Shown here piece by piece: positions 42,770-51,389 of a DNA stretch of 64,000 nucleotides (positions are counted from its first letter, which is position 1; each line of letters begins with the position of its first letter). A program made the translations under genes and the position numbers. Origin of the DNA: Microcystis aeruginosa FD4 (GTDB taxonomy: Bacteria; Cyanobacteriota; Cyanobacteriia; Cyanobacteriales; Microcystaceae); contig NZ_CP046973.1 in assembly GCF_009792235.1 (NCBI RefSeq), positions 992,001 through 1,056,000 of the forward strand, written 5' to 3'. The notes beneath the pieces were generated by a model. The model did not search any database. It was not told the DNA's origin and saw only the letters and a list, made by a program, of their open reading frames with translations.

Positions 42770-42866
42770 TATAGCGGTATGCAGTCGAATGAGGTATACT
42801 GCAACAAGCTATAAGTCAGTCTAGGCAATACTTTATCTGTATCTCACTCAAGCGAATACCGCTATA
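42770..42866. repeat. TATAGCGG-ended mini-element (family A)
   Basis: 97 bp from TATAGCGGTA to TACCGCTATA, with TA at both ends. Same family as 1606-1701 and 2731-2826. It separates the HigA fragment from a dockerin-like fragment that is not in the same reading frame. Confidence 0.7.
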
Positions 42867-43019
42867 GTTCGGGGTGACTTAGCACCATTACAAGCCGCTT
42901 TCAACAGTAGTATTGGTAGTCCTAAATACGATCCCACTGCTGATATTAATGGAGACGGTGGAATCAATTTAGGTGACTTCTTAGTCTTAAATTCTGACTA
43001 CGGACTAAGCTTGTTCTAA
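42867..43019 (+). pseudogene. Dockerin-like Ca2+-binding C-terminal fragment
   Basis: An open frame of about 50 residues ends in DINGDGGINLGDFLVLNSDYG..., a dockerin/EF-hand-type loop (Asp, Asn, Asp, Gly, Asn, Asp ligands), before TAA 43017-43019. There is no start codon for it after the mini-element. It is the tail of a lost secreted protein. Cohesin-like domains may occur in the next gene. Confidence 0.65.
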
Positions 43020-43080
43020 CCTAATTTATAGCAATGAAAAGTGTAGAGTTTATGGTGCGTTAGGTCAAAAAAATAAAATT

Positions 43081-43130
43081 AACAATCTGCCGTAACGCAC
43101 CACCTCTATCATTCAATTTATGCGTTACCC
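43081..43130. repeat. Direct repeat flanking the PEP-CTERM gene, left copy
   Basis: AACAATCTGCCGTAACGCAC and the following CACCTCTATCATT match, with about four changes, the copy at 43887-43935 on the same strand. The sequence also contains a GCGTTA / TAACGC inverted pair. Confidence 0.65.
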
Positions 43131-43212
43131 TATCGCTCTTCACAACCTACGAGTGCCACGAGTAATCTACAACCTGATTTAGTCTTATCCATTCACAAAT
43201 TGACAGAAAATT

Positions 43213-43842
43213 ATGCCTAATTTAGCCGTTGAATTTAATCTGAGGGAAGACATCGCAGGAACCCCCGGTGGATTCCTTAATCAAAATAATCCCTTAAATA
43301 TAGGCGATCGCTTTTTTGTTCAAGTCTTAATGAGGGATATTCATAGTAATCCTATCGGATTAACTGGTAGTGCTATCAATCTCAATTTTGAAGCCAACAA
43401 AATCCAAAATATTGACATTCCTTTTAATCCAGTTGATGATAACAGTCCCTTAGTTACTGCTAACTTTACTCTCTTTCGGGGAGGAACCTTAAATAACATT
43501 AATGGGACAATTACCGACTTAGGGGGAGCATCTTTTCCTGCTGCCGGTTTAGGTTCAATCTTGGGACTGAATCAACTAGAACAATTTAGCTTAATGCACT
43601 TTCAAGTTATCGGAAAAGGTAGCTCTAATTTAAGCCTAAATGTAGATTTGAGTCAAACAAATTTTGCTGATGGAACCTTAGCCGCTAATGATCCAACTAA
43701 TCTAAGTCAATTAATTCAAATTGTCCCTATTGTCCCCGCCAATGACCCTGTAACTATACCTGAACCCAGTCTAAATATAGGTTTATTTATCCTACTAGGC
43801 GTTATACCTGTTCTCAAGAAACAGTATGCCAAAAGAGTGTAG
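43213..43842 (+). CDS. PEP-CTERM sorted protein with cohesin-like domain, N-terminus lost
   Basis: 209 residues. The C-terminus shows the PEP-CTERM tripartite sorting signal: IPEPS, a hydrophobic helix (LNIGLFILLGVIPVL) and a basic end (KKQYAKRV), which is recognised by exosortase. The rest is strand-rich and resembles a cohesin-type fold (FNLREDIAG, NPLNIGDRFFVQVLMRD, GSAINLNFEANKIQNID). There is no signal peptide at the visible ATG. Upstream bases in another frame code QPDLVLSIHKLTENYA-like sequence that reads naturally into this ORF, so a frameshift near 43215 has probably removed the N-terminus. The gene is likely no longer functional or only a fragment. Confidence 0.75.
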   Translation: MPNLAVEFNLREDIAGTPGGFLNQNNPLNIGDRFFVQVLMRDIHSNPIGLTGSAINLNFEANKIQNIDIPFNPVDDNSPLVTANFTLFRGGTLNNINGTITDLGGASFPAAGLGSILGLNQLEQFSLMHFQVIGKGSSNLSLNVDLSQTNFADGTLAANDPTNLSQLIQIVPIVPANDPVTIPEPSLNIGLFILLGVIPVLKKQYAKRV

Positions 43843-43886
43843 ATTGCCTGTTTGCGGCTATCAATTCCGTCAAAAAAACACGCATC

Positions 43887-43935
43887 AACAATCCGCCGTA
43901 ACGCACCACCTCTATTATTAAATCGGTGCGTTACG
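43887..43935. repeat. Direct repeat flanking the PEP-CTERM gene, right copy
   Basis: Starts AACAATCCGCCGTAACGCAC and matches 43081-43130. The two copies bracket 43131-43886, which holds the PEP-CTERM gene and part of its upstream region. Confidence 0.65.
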
Positions 43936-44027
43936 CTATTGTGCTTCATACCCTACGGGTAAGCAGACAACTCCAATGAACCAAACAACCGCTAATTATG
44001 ATGAACCTTGGAAAGAAGCATTAACCT

Positions 44028-44060
44028 AGAAAACAGGTTTCTTCGAGAAACCCGTTTTCT
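44028..44060. repeat. REP-like hairpin (copy 2)
   Basis: A palindrome of AGAAAACAGG...CCCGTTTTCT type, similar to 29800-29831. Loop TTCG in the middle. Confidence 0.65.
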
Positions 44061-44471
44061 GGACTTTAAGACAAAAAAACGTTTCACCGGCACGGAATGG
44101 CTGGTAAATATCCTCAAGGGTTACAGGTTCACCCATAGACTGAGATCGAAAACAAAACACCCCAAGAGAGCGAGAGAGCAAAAACGAGAAAAATATTAAG
44201 AATTGTGTAAAAAGCTTGACAAATAGGCAAAAGTGCAGGTTGCAAAACCGAGGACTAGGCCAACTGGTGGATACGATGCACAGTCAGTATTCAGGTGTTG
44301 ATTCGGTAAGACCGGCACTCAAATTAATATCCGCAACCATAGATAAAACGTTATATAAATCTAACTAATAATTTACTTGAGTAATTGGTATTTTACAAAT
44401 CGCTGAAAGCAAGTCACCATAGGAATTAAGCAAATGCAGTTCCGAATCAAATCCTGTGGGAGATAGAAATT

Positions 44472-46196
44472 ATGGTTGCTTTAATCACCCCAAAACCCGC
44501 TAAAACCAGCCGTTTAACCACACAAATCCAAAAAATAGCCGAAAATACCTTTACCTTACGCTGTTTGGATTGGGACCGCGATCGCTTTGATATCGAATTT
44601 GGTTTAGAAAACGGTACCACTTATAACTCTTTTGTTATTCAAGGGGAAAAAACCGCCCTAATTGATACATCTCACCGCAAATTCGATCGCCTTTATCTGG
44701 ATGAATTAACTAAACTAATCAACATCAATCATCTTGATTATTTAATTATCAGTCACACCGAACCCGACCACAGTGGTTTAGTCAAAGAAGTTTTAGAATT
44801 AGTCCCAGAAGTTACCGTGGTGGGGGCAAAAGTTGCCATGCAATTCCTCGAAAACATGGTACACAGACCCTTTAAACAGTTAATCGTTAAAAGTGGTGAT
44901 ACTTTAGATTTAGGTAATGGTCATGTCTTAGAATTTGTTTCGGCCCCTAATCTTCATTGGCCTGATACTATCTTCACTTTTGATGCTAAAACTGCCACCC
45001 TTTTTACCTGTGATGCCTTCGGAATGCACTTTTGCGATGATCAAACCTATGATCGAGAAAAAGAGCTGCTAGAAGCCGATTTTCAAACCTATTATGACTG
45101 TCTGATGCGACCGAATGCTCGTTCGGTTTTAGGGGCAATTAAAAGAATCGAGAAATTTGAGATTAATCTCATTGCCACTGGTCACGGTCCCCTATTAAAA
45201 CACCATATTTCTGATTGGGTGGGACGCTATCAAACTTGGAGTCAAGAACAAACTTCTGCCGATACTTTAGTGGCTGTATTCTTTACCCAAGATTACGGAC
45301 AAAGCGAACATTTAGCTACTATGATCAGTCAGGGGTTGACTAAAACTGATGTGGTGACAGAATTAGTCGATATGAATAATGCTGATCCCCACGAAGTCAG
45401 AGAATTAATCAATCAATCGAAGGGAGTTGTCATCGGAATGCCTCCCCAATCTTCCCTGATTAACCAGACGATTTTAAGCACGATTCTTGCTTCAGTCAAT
45501 GGCAAACAAGCAGTAGGATTATTTGAGTCAGGAGGTGGGGAAGATGAACCAATTTTTCCCTTAAGAAATAAATTACAGGAAATGGTCGCGATCGAAGCTT
45601 TTCCTCCTCTTTTAGTTAAAGACAATCCCAGTCAATCCCTCGATTTTATTGCCGATGAAGCAGGAACCGACCTCGGCCAATGGTTAAGCCGAGAAAAAAC
45701 GATTAAACAAATTAAGTCGATTAACAACGACTTAGAAAAAGCTCTAGGACGTATTAGCACCGGATTATACCTAATTACTTCACAAAAAGCTGATTTATCT
45801 AGCGCCATGATTGCCTCTTGGGTGACACAAGCAAGTTTAAATCCTTTAGGTGTGGCGATTGCAGTGGCTAAAGATCGGGCAATGGTATCCTTTTTACAGC
45901 CTAGCGATACCTTTGTTTTAAATGTTTTGGCTGAGGATAATTATCAGAAATTAATGAAACATTTCCTCAAGCGTTTCTCTCCCGGTGCCAATCGTTTTGA
46001 AGGCATTAAAACCTATACTGCTAACAATGGATCACCAATTTTAGCCGATGCCTTAGCTTACATAGAATGTGAAGTCACCAGTCGTTTAGATTGCGGCGAT
46101 CATTGGGTAGTTTATTGTACCGTTAATACCGGACGAGTTGCCCGTTTAGATACCTTAACTGCTGTCCATCATCGCAAAGTTGGCAATCATTATTAA
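44472..46196 (+). CDS. flv4: Flavodiiron protein Flv4
   Basis: 574 residues with three parts: a metallo-beta-lactamase-like diiron domain (about 30-250), a flavodoxin domain (about 255-400), and a C-terminal flavin reductase-like domain (about 425-574, TGLYLITSQKADLSSAMIASW). The diiron ligand motif H-x-E-x-D-H is complete in ISHTEPDHSGLV. The C-terminal extension is found only in cyanobacterial and plant flavodiiron proteins. With Flv2 it accepts electrons after photosystem II and protects it under low CO2 and high light. It is the first gene of the flv4 / PsiE-like / flv2 operon. Confidence 0.95.
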   Translation: MVALITPKPAKTSRLTTQIQKIAENTFTLRCLDWDRDRFDIEFGLENGTTYNSFVIQGEKTALIDTSHRKFDRLYLDELTKLININHLDYLIISHTEPDHSGLVKEVLELVPEVTVVGAKVAMQFLENMVHRPFKQLIVKSGDTLDLGNGHVLEFVSAPNLHWPDTIFTFDAKTATLFTCDAFGMHFCDDQTYDREKELLEADFQTYYDCLMRPNARSVLGAIKRIEKFEINLIATGHGPLLKHHISDWVGRYQTWSQEQTSADTLVAVFFTQDYGQSEHLATMISQGLTKTDVVTELVDMNNADPHEVRELINQSKGVVIGMPPQSSLINQTILSTILASVNGKQAVGLFESGGGEDEPIFPLRNKLQEMVAIEAFPPLLVKDNPSQSLDFIADEAGTDLGQWLSREKTIKQIKSINNDLEKALGRISTGLYLITSQKADLSSAMIASWVTQASLNPLGVAIAVAKDRAMVSFLQPSDTFVLNVLAEDNYQKLMKHFLKRFSPGANRFEGIKTYTANNGSPILADALAYIECEVTSRLDCGDHWVVYCTVNTGRVARLDTLTAVHHRKVGNHY

Positions 46197-46346
46197 CAGT
46201 TACCAGTTATCAGTTAACAGTTATCAGTTATCAGTTATCAGTTATCAGATGTGAGTTATCAGATGTGAGTTTTCATGGGATAGTGTTAAGTAGGAAGTTA
46301 CCGCTTTATTTTCACTGATTACTGTTTACTGCTCACTGATAACTGA
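46197..46346. repeat. Heptamer tandem repeats between flv4 and the PsiE-like gene
   Basis: CAGTTATCAGTTAT units at 46198-46262 and CACTGATTACTGTTTACTG units at 46313-46346, separating flv4 from the second operon gene. A smaller block is at 46880-46908. Confidence 0.78.
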
Positions 46347-46380
46347 AACATCCAATTCTATCAATCTTAGGAGCAATAAA

Positions 46381-46881
46381 ATGTACGAACCAATTAAAAA
46401 ACCTTCCCCAATGATGGTGAGAGTAGTGCAAGTCTTAGAAATGATTCAAGATTTAATTGTCATTTCTCTCTGTATTGGTTTATTTAGCTTCATGGTGTTA
46501 GAAGTCAGAGAAATGTTTATGTCTCTGCTGCCACCGATTCAATTTCGGATTGTTACCGCCGATATTTTATTCCTCTTAATTCTGGTAGAATTGTTCCGAT
46601 TGTTAATTATTTATTTGCAAGAAAAACGAGTTTCTATCGGTGTTGCCGTGGAAGTTTCTATCGTCTCGGTTTTGCGAGAATTAATTGTCAGAGGAGTCCT
46701 AGAAACTAATTGGACACAAGTATTAGCAGCCTGTGCTTTTCTAATAGTTCTCGGTGCCTTAATGGTGTTAAGAGTTTGGCTTCCTCCCACCTTTGAAGGT
46801 ATCGATCCCGAACAAAAAGTTTCTGAGCGTTATCGTCAACATTTAGTTAAAGACTTAACTGAAATAAACAGCAAAACTTAA
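46381..46881 (+). CDS. PsiE-like membrane protein of the flv4-flv2 operon
   Basis: 166 residues with about four transmembrane helices (around 22-50, 60-82, 92-115 and 122-142) and a charged C-terminal tail. Matches Synechocystis Sll0218, the middle gene of the sll0217-sll0218-sll0219 operon, and the PsiE family. In that organism it is linked to photosystem II assembly or stability and localises to the thylakoid. Operon order and spacing here are the same (184 and 162 bp gaps, filled by heptamer and simple repeats). Confidence 0.88.
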   Translation: MYEPIKKPSPMMVRVVQVLEMIQDLIVISLCIGLFSFMVLEVREMFMSLLPPIQFRIVTADILFLLILVELFRLLIIYLQEKRVSIGVAVEVSIVSVLRELIVRGVLETNWTQVLAACAFLIVLGALMVLRVWLPPTFEGIDPEQKVSERYRQHLVKDLTEINSKT

Positions 46882-47043
46882 TCAGTTATCAGTTATCAGT
46901 TATCAGTTAGAAGGGGATAGGTAAATGGGGGAATAGGGTAATGGGGAGATAGAGTAATTTCCACTAAAACCCTAAAACCTCACTCCCCCAACACCCCACA
47001 CCCCACACCCCACACCGAACAACTAATAACCAAATTAACAACT

Positions 47044-48789
47044 ATGACCACTACTACCTTAATTCCCAATCCTGCTATTAATAATCGCTCCCGCGATGTT
47101 CAAACCGCAGAAATAGCCGATCAAACTTGGGTTTTTCGCTCCCGTACTTGGGACAGATTAAAATTTGAAATAGAATATGCTCGTCAACGGGGAACCACCG
47201 CTAATTCCTATCTGATCCGTGGTGATCAAACCGCCTTAATTGATCCTCCCGGAGAATCATTCACCGAAATTTATTTAGAAGAAATTCGTCAATATATCTC
47301 CTTACATCGTCTCGATTATCTGATTCTCAGTCACGTTAATCCCAACCGTATTGTCACTTTAAAGGCATTATTAGCCGAAACCCATCAAATCACCATCCTC
47401 TGTTCTAAATCTGCCGTCAATACCCTTAAAAATGCCTTGCCCGCCGCACAAATTTTGGGCATACGAACCGATGAAATTATTGATTTAGGGCAAGGTCATC
47501 AACTAAGCTTTATTAATGTCCCTACGCCACGCTGGCCTGATGGTATCTGCACTTTTGACCAAAAAACCCAAATTTTATACAGCGATAAATTCTTTAGTGT
47601 GCATCTGTGCGGTGACGATATTTGGGATAAAAATTGGAAAGAATTAGACGCAGATCGTCGTTATTATTTTGATTGTCTCCATGCTGTGCAATCAAAACCA
47701 GTAGAAACAGCCCTCGACAAAATTAAAGAATTTCCCGCCCAATATTATGCACCCGCCCACGGTCCGATAATTCGTTATAGTCTTAGTCGTCTTGCCCACG
47801 ATTATCGTTATTGGTGTCAAGAACAAAAAACTCGACCCCTACAAGTGGCTTTATTATATGCTTCTGCCTACGGAAATACTGCCACCCTGGCCCGCTCGAT
47901 CGAACGAGGATTATTAGAAAATGATCTGGCCGTAGAATCAATCAATTGTGAGTTTGCCACCCCTGCCGAAATTAGTCAAGCGATCGAAAATTGTGACGGA
48001 TTTATTATCGGTTCTCCCACCTTAGCCGGTCATGCTCCTACCCAGATTCAAACCGCTTTAGGAATTGTTCTTTCTACGGCAGCAAAAACTAAATTAGCTG
48101 GGGTTTTTGGTTCCTATGGTTGGAGTGGGGAAGCTGTAGATTTAATTGAAACTAAACTCAAAGATGCCAATTATCGCCTCGGTTTTGAATCCTTGCGCGT
48201 GCGTTTTAACCCCACAGAAAGCAGTTTACAAGCAGGTTATTTAGCCGGAGAAACCTTCGCCCGGACCTTGAAAAAAACCAAAAAATTGCGGGTTCCCCAA
48301 CAGGGAATGACCGAGGCACAAATCGATCGCACTGCCCAGGCCGTTGGCCGGATCGTCGGTTCCCTCTCTGTTCTCACCACTCGCCAGGGCGAGGATCATG
48401 CTGGTTTCTTGACCTCTTGGGTATCCCAAGCCAGTTTTAACCCCCCGGGGCTAATTATCGCCGTTGCTGACGAACAAGCCGCCGATCGCCTAATTAACTC
48501 GGGAACCGCCTTTATCTTGAATATTCTCAAGGAAGGGCGCAATTTACGCCGCCATTTTTCCAATCGCATCAAATCTGGCGGCGATGTCTTTACGGGATTA
48601 GAAACCCAAGTCGGGGAAAATGGCTGTCTGATTTTAAGTGAAAGTCTCGCCTATCTAGAGTGTACGGTCAAAGAGCGACAACTCTGCGGCGATCGCTGGT
48701 TAGTCTATGCTACCGTCGAGCGGGGTCAAGTTTTGGATAGTAACGGTGTCACCGCCATCGGTCATCGCAAATCCGGCGGTCAGTATTAA
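47044..48789 (+). CDS. flv2: Flavodiiron protein Flv2
   Basis: 581 residues with the same three-domain plan as Flv4. In the diiron domain the H-x-E-x-D-H motif is degenerate: LSHVNPNRIVTLK, so metal ligands are replaced by Asn and Arg. The flavodoxin (LLYASAYGNTATLARSI) and C-terminal flavin reductase-like (GSLSVLTTRQGEDHAGFLTSW) parts are complete. Flv2 is the class B partner that forms a heterodimer with Flv4. The loss of ligands is a family feature and not a defect. Confidence 0.95.
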   Translation: MTTTTLIPNPAINNRSRDVQTAEIADQTWVFRSRTWDRLKFEIEYARQRGTTANSYLIRGDQTALIDPPGESFTEIYLEEIRQYISLHRLDYLILSHVNPNRIVTLKALLAETHQITILCSKSAVNTLKNALPAAQILGIRTDEIIDLGQGHQLSFINVPTPRWPDGICTFDQKTQILYSDKFFSVHLCGDDIWDKNWKELDADRRYYFDCLHAVQSKPVETALDKIKEFPAQYYAPAHGPIIRYSLSRLAHDYRYWCQEQKTRPLQVALLYASAYGNTATLARSIERGLLENDLAVESINCEFATPAEISQAIENCDGFIIGSPTLAGHAPTQIQTALGIVLSTAAKTKLAGVFGSYGWSGEAVDLIETKLKDANYRLGFESLRVRFNPTESSLQAGYLAGETFARTLKKTKKLRVPQQGMTEAQIDRTAQAVGRIVGSLSVLTTRQGEDHAGFLTSWVSQASFNPPGLIIAVADEQAADRLINSGTAFILNILKEGRNLRRHFSNRIKSGGDVFTGLETQVGENGCLILSESLAYLECTVKERQLCGDRWLVYATVERGQVLDSNGVTAIGHRKSGGQY

Positions 48790-48909
48790 AACCGGACCAG
48801 CGGGGTCAAGCTCCTGACTTTCCCGTGTGGTCTGCCTGGATTTCTGGGAAACAAATGTTATGTTAGTATCTAAAGTTATCATTCAGGGCTATTTTGTCTT
48901 TGTTTTCCC

Positions 48910-49654
48910 ATGAAAAAATTGCCGCTAATACTGTCGGTGGGGAGTGTCGCTCTATTGTTGGTGGGATGTCCAACTTCTGACCAAGCTAATCAATCCCCAC
49001 CGATTACCCAAGAAACCCCCACCCCCTCTCCTAGTCCCCCGGCTGCCCAACCACCTGCCTTTAGCAATCCTGTGCAACCAGCTACCGAACCACCCCCCCT
49101 AAGGGTAGCTGGATTAATTCCCGCCACCGATTCCCGACCAAAAACGGGCAGAAATTAACCGCGGTCGCAGCGATCCCTTCGCTATTTTGCCTCTGCAGCC
49201 CAATATTACGATTACAGTGGAGGAAGAACCCCCAACTGGGACTCCGGCGGCCACTGGCGCACCTGCACCAGGAGGCAATCGTCCCGCACCCGCACCCGCA
49301 TCCGTAGGCAATCGTCCCACCCCCGGACGACCGATAGTGAAAGCGCCGCCACCACCACCGCAACCGACGGAAGCGGAAGAAGTGCAAGTATCAGGCATCG
49401 TCCAATTACCTACCACTCCTATGGCGATCGTGAAAGCCCCCAGAGAAGCCACGGAACGTCGAGTTATCCCCGGTTCTACCCTCTCTAATGGTTTAATTTT
49501 AGTTAAAGCGATCGATACTAATCCCAAAAACCCCTCTATTGTCCTAGAACAATACGGTCGAACTATTACCCGTCGTTTAGGGGATGGTGTCCCCGAACCC
49601 GCCGCCGCACCGCAAGCCTCGATCAGTTATAATGTTTCCGAATCAGGAGAATAA
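48910..49654 (+). pseudogene. Proline-rich lipoprotein, frameshifted
   Basis: From ATG 48910 the protein begins MKKLPLILSVGSVALLLVGC, a lipoprotein signal with the lipobox Cys at residue 20, followed by a Pro/Thr/Ser-rich linker up to a stop at 49158. The rest of the same protein (AEINRGRSDPFAILPLQPN..., with a proline/alanine-rich hinge and a strand-rich end GLILVKAIDTNPKNPSIVLEQYGRTI) is in another frame from about 49140 to 49654. One base removed near 49130 (GATTCCC to GATCCC) restores a continuous protein of about 247 residues. It could be a recent mutation, an assembly error or a phase-variation site. Confidence 0.7.
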
Positions 49655-49659
49655 AACCC

Positions 49660-49932
49660 GTGCGATCGATTGCTATTCAACAAAAACAAACCATTATTTA
49701 TCCGCGAATGCCCTTGGCTATCTATCGAGAATTAGCCAGCCATTTACAACAGGTTCAGGGTGTGGAAACCCATCTCACTCCCCAGCAGTTCCAACAATTC
49801 GATTATCACCAAAGTCAGATCGGTAGTTTGGAAATTAACTATACCCAGGCTTTTCAGGAAAGCGATCGCACTCTGGTCACGGCAATTCTCGATTATTATG
49901 CCCAACGTCACGGCTCCTATCAGCTTTCCTAA
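49660..49932 (+). CDS. Conserved hypothetical protein
   Basis: 90 residues from GTG 49660, five bases after the end of the lipoprotein frame, so the two are likely co-transcribed. The protein is soluble and mostly helical, with YPRMPLAIYRELASHLQQV, a Gln-rich middle, and SDRTLVTAILDYYAQRHG. No motif is recognised. The coding match to nearby codon use and the tight spacing favour a real gene. Confidence 0.6.
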   Translation: MRSIAIQQKQTIIYPRMPLAIYRELASHLQQVQGVETHLTPQQFQQFDYHQSQIGSLEINYTQAFQESDRTLVTAILDYYAQRHGSYQLS

Positions 49933-50052
49933 GCTTTCTCTCCTCACCTTTTCCCCAATTACCGACCTTCTTCTTAAAAACTAAAAGTATTTTATAGGAT
50001 TTATCTTAATGCTGGGGATGATGCCAGATATCGTCATACTTCATCTAAACTT

Positions 50053-50276
50053 AAGTAGGGTTTGCGGCAAAAAGTACGGGCGAAGCATTCGGATAGAAAA
50101 TCTCCGGTTTCACCGATAGGTTATTGCCCGAATGCTTCGCCCCTACAGGACGCGGGCCGATGAAGACCCAAGGTTTTGAAGCACGATTCTCTCAAAATCT
50201 TGCACCTGTTTCACGAGAAAAGCCATAAAACCCTTACCTTGCCTACATTTCACATTTATTCAGCAAGCCCTAAGTA
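50053..50276 (-). repeat. MITE family C copy 2
   Basis: About 220 bp from TAGGGTTTGCGGCAAAAAGT to CAGCAAGCCCTA, with AAGTA repeated on both sides as a likely 5-bp target duplication. Opposite in orientation to copy 1 at 31321-31541 and parallel to copy 3 at 55174-55390. It fills much of the 49933-50473 spacer. Confidence 0.78.
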
Positions 50277-50395
50277 GGTAGGTATTAAAAACAAACTTTC
50301 AGATGCCCCCCTTATTAAGGGTAGGGTTCATTCATGAATCAACCCTACCTTTTATAAAAATTAAAATCTTTCTGATTTTAAGCCACCGACGACCA

Positions 50396-50472
50396 GAGGT
50401 AATCACTGATAACTGCTCACTGATAACTGATAACTGATAACCGATAACCGATAACTGCTCACTGATAACTGA
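50396..50472. repeat. Heptamer tandem repeats upstream of the DUF1995 gene
   Basis: ACTGATAACTGCTCACTGATAACTGA-type units run almost up to the ATG at 50474, so the 5' leader of that gene is made of this repeat. Confidence 0.78.
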
Positions 50473-50473
50473 A

Positions 50474-51217
50474 ATGATCCTGCCCAATTCCCTAGAAGAA
50501 ACAATCCTGCAAGCGAAAGCCGCCACCCAACTGGCTCTAGAATCAGGAGCTAGACGCATACAAGTGGAATTAGTTATCCCAGAAATTGCTCTACAAGCGC
50601 AAGCTTTAGCCCTTGATTTTACCTCTATTTTTGACAGTTATGGTTCTGGTTTAAGGGTAATTTTTCCCGATACTGGGGCTGCCATGTTAGCTCGACGGGA
50701 TTGGGGAGAAACAGTTTTTCAACTGGGAGATTTAGGTAGTCGTTTTATTCCCGTCGAAGACAAAATTAAGCCCGAAGATGAAGCTTTTTTAGTTGTTTGT
50801 CCCTCCTCGGTGGAGATTAATTCCGTAGAAAAACTCTGTTACCTTGCCGAAGATCGCCCCGTAGTTCTTCTGATTCCCCAATTGGAAGATGTATCGGTAG
50901 TGGGTATCGGTTACGCAGCCCGACAATTACGAGAAAGATTTTTAAGTACCCTAGAAAGTTGTTATTATTTTCGTCCCTTGGAATCAGCGATCGTTTATCG
51001 TTCCTATCCCTCTTTGTGGCAAGTTTGGCTCGAAAAAGAAGACGGTTACGACTTAATTTCTGAACAATCCACTAAACCCATGGGCGAAGCTTTAGAAAAT
51101 CTGATTCTGAAAGCTTCTAGTAATAATCCTAATGATAGTTCTAATCCTGCTAATAAAGCCAAAAAATCTGGTTTATTTGCCACTATGGGACGCTTCTTAA
51201 AAGCATTGCAACAGTGA
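50474..51217 (+). CDS. DUF1995 domain protein
   Basis: 247 residues of the DUF1995 family found in cyanobacteria and plastids. Segments: MILPNSLEETILQAKAATQLAL at the start, RIQVELVIPEIALQAQALALDF, LVVCPSSVEINSVEKLCYLAEDRPVVLLIPQLEDV, and the end RSYPSLWQVWLEKEDGYDLI. Plant members (LPA3-like) aid assembly of photosystem II, but the bacterial role is not shown. No membrane helix. A rho-independent terminator follows. The ATG is preceded by heptamer repeats instead of a good ribosome-binding site. Confidence 0.8.
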   Translation: MILPNSLEETILQAKAATQLALESGARRIQVELVIPEIALQAQALALDFTSIFDSYGSGLRVIFPDTGAAMLARRDWGETVFQLGDLGSRFIPVEDKIKPEDEAFLVVCPSSVEINSVEKLCYLAEDRPVVLLIPQLEDVSVVGIGYAARQLRERFLSTLESCYYFRPLESAIVYRSYPSLWQVWLEKEDGYDLISEQSTKPMGEALENLILKASSNNPNDSSNPANKAKKSGLFATMGRFLKALQQ

Positions 51218-51222
51218 CATAT

Positions 51223-51259
51223 TCCCCCCGTCACAGCCTAGCTTGACGGGGGATTTTTT
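51223..51259 (+). terminator. Rho-independent terminator of the DUF1995 gene
   Basis: TCCCCCCGTCA pairs with TGACGGGGGA around a short loop, followed by six T. It lies 6 bp after the stop codon. Confidence 0.88.
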
Positions 51260-51389
51260 CCCCATTGCTGTTAGAAATTCCTTACTTTGACGGATTGACC
51301 TCGATTGCAACTTTTGTTCTTCTATTTTAACCTATAATTGGGCAATGCTATAATAAAATTAATCGGTAGTTTCCTAGAGGTAAACTTTT

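Larger units (their letters stand above)
43843..44471. other. Spacer upstream of flv4
   Basis: It contains the right direct repeat (43887-43935), a REP-like hairpin (44028-44060) and the long leader of flv4. A TTGACA element sits at 44216-44221 without a clear -10 partner. The ORF at 44008-44199 looks spurious. No RNA gene is recognised; in related cyanobacteria an antisense RNA lies at this position but it cannot be confirmed from the sequence. Confidence 0.5.

Noticed and set aside
44008..44199. 63-residue ORF upstream of flv4
   Set aside because: It starts in a REP-like hairpin, is very rich in Lys/Arg, and lacks a ribosome-binding site.
47044..48789. Degenerate diiron ligands in Flv2 as a loss-of-function sign
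   Set aside because: Class B flavodiiron proteins such as Flv2 are known to lack the canonical ligands, so this is a family trait.
49082..49527. Minus-strand ORFs with many glycines over the lipoprotein gene
   Set aside because: Antisense by-products of the proline-rich hinge; proline codons read as glycine on the other strand.
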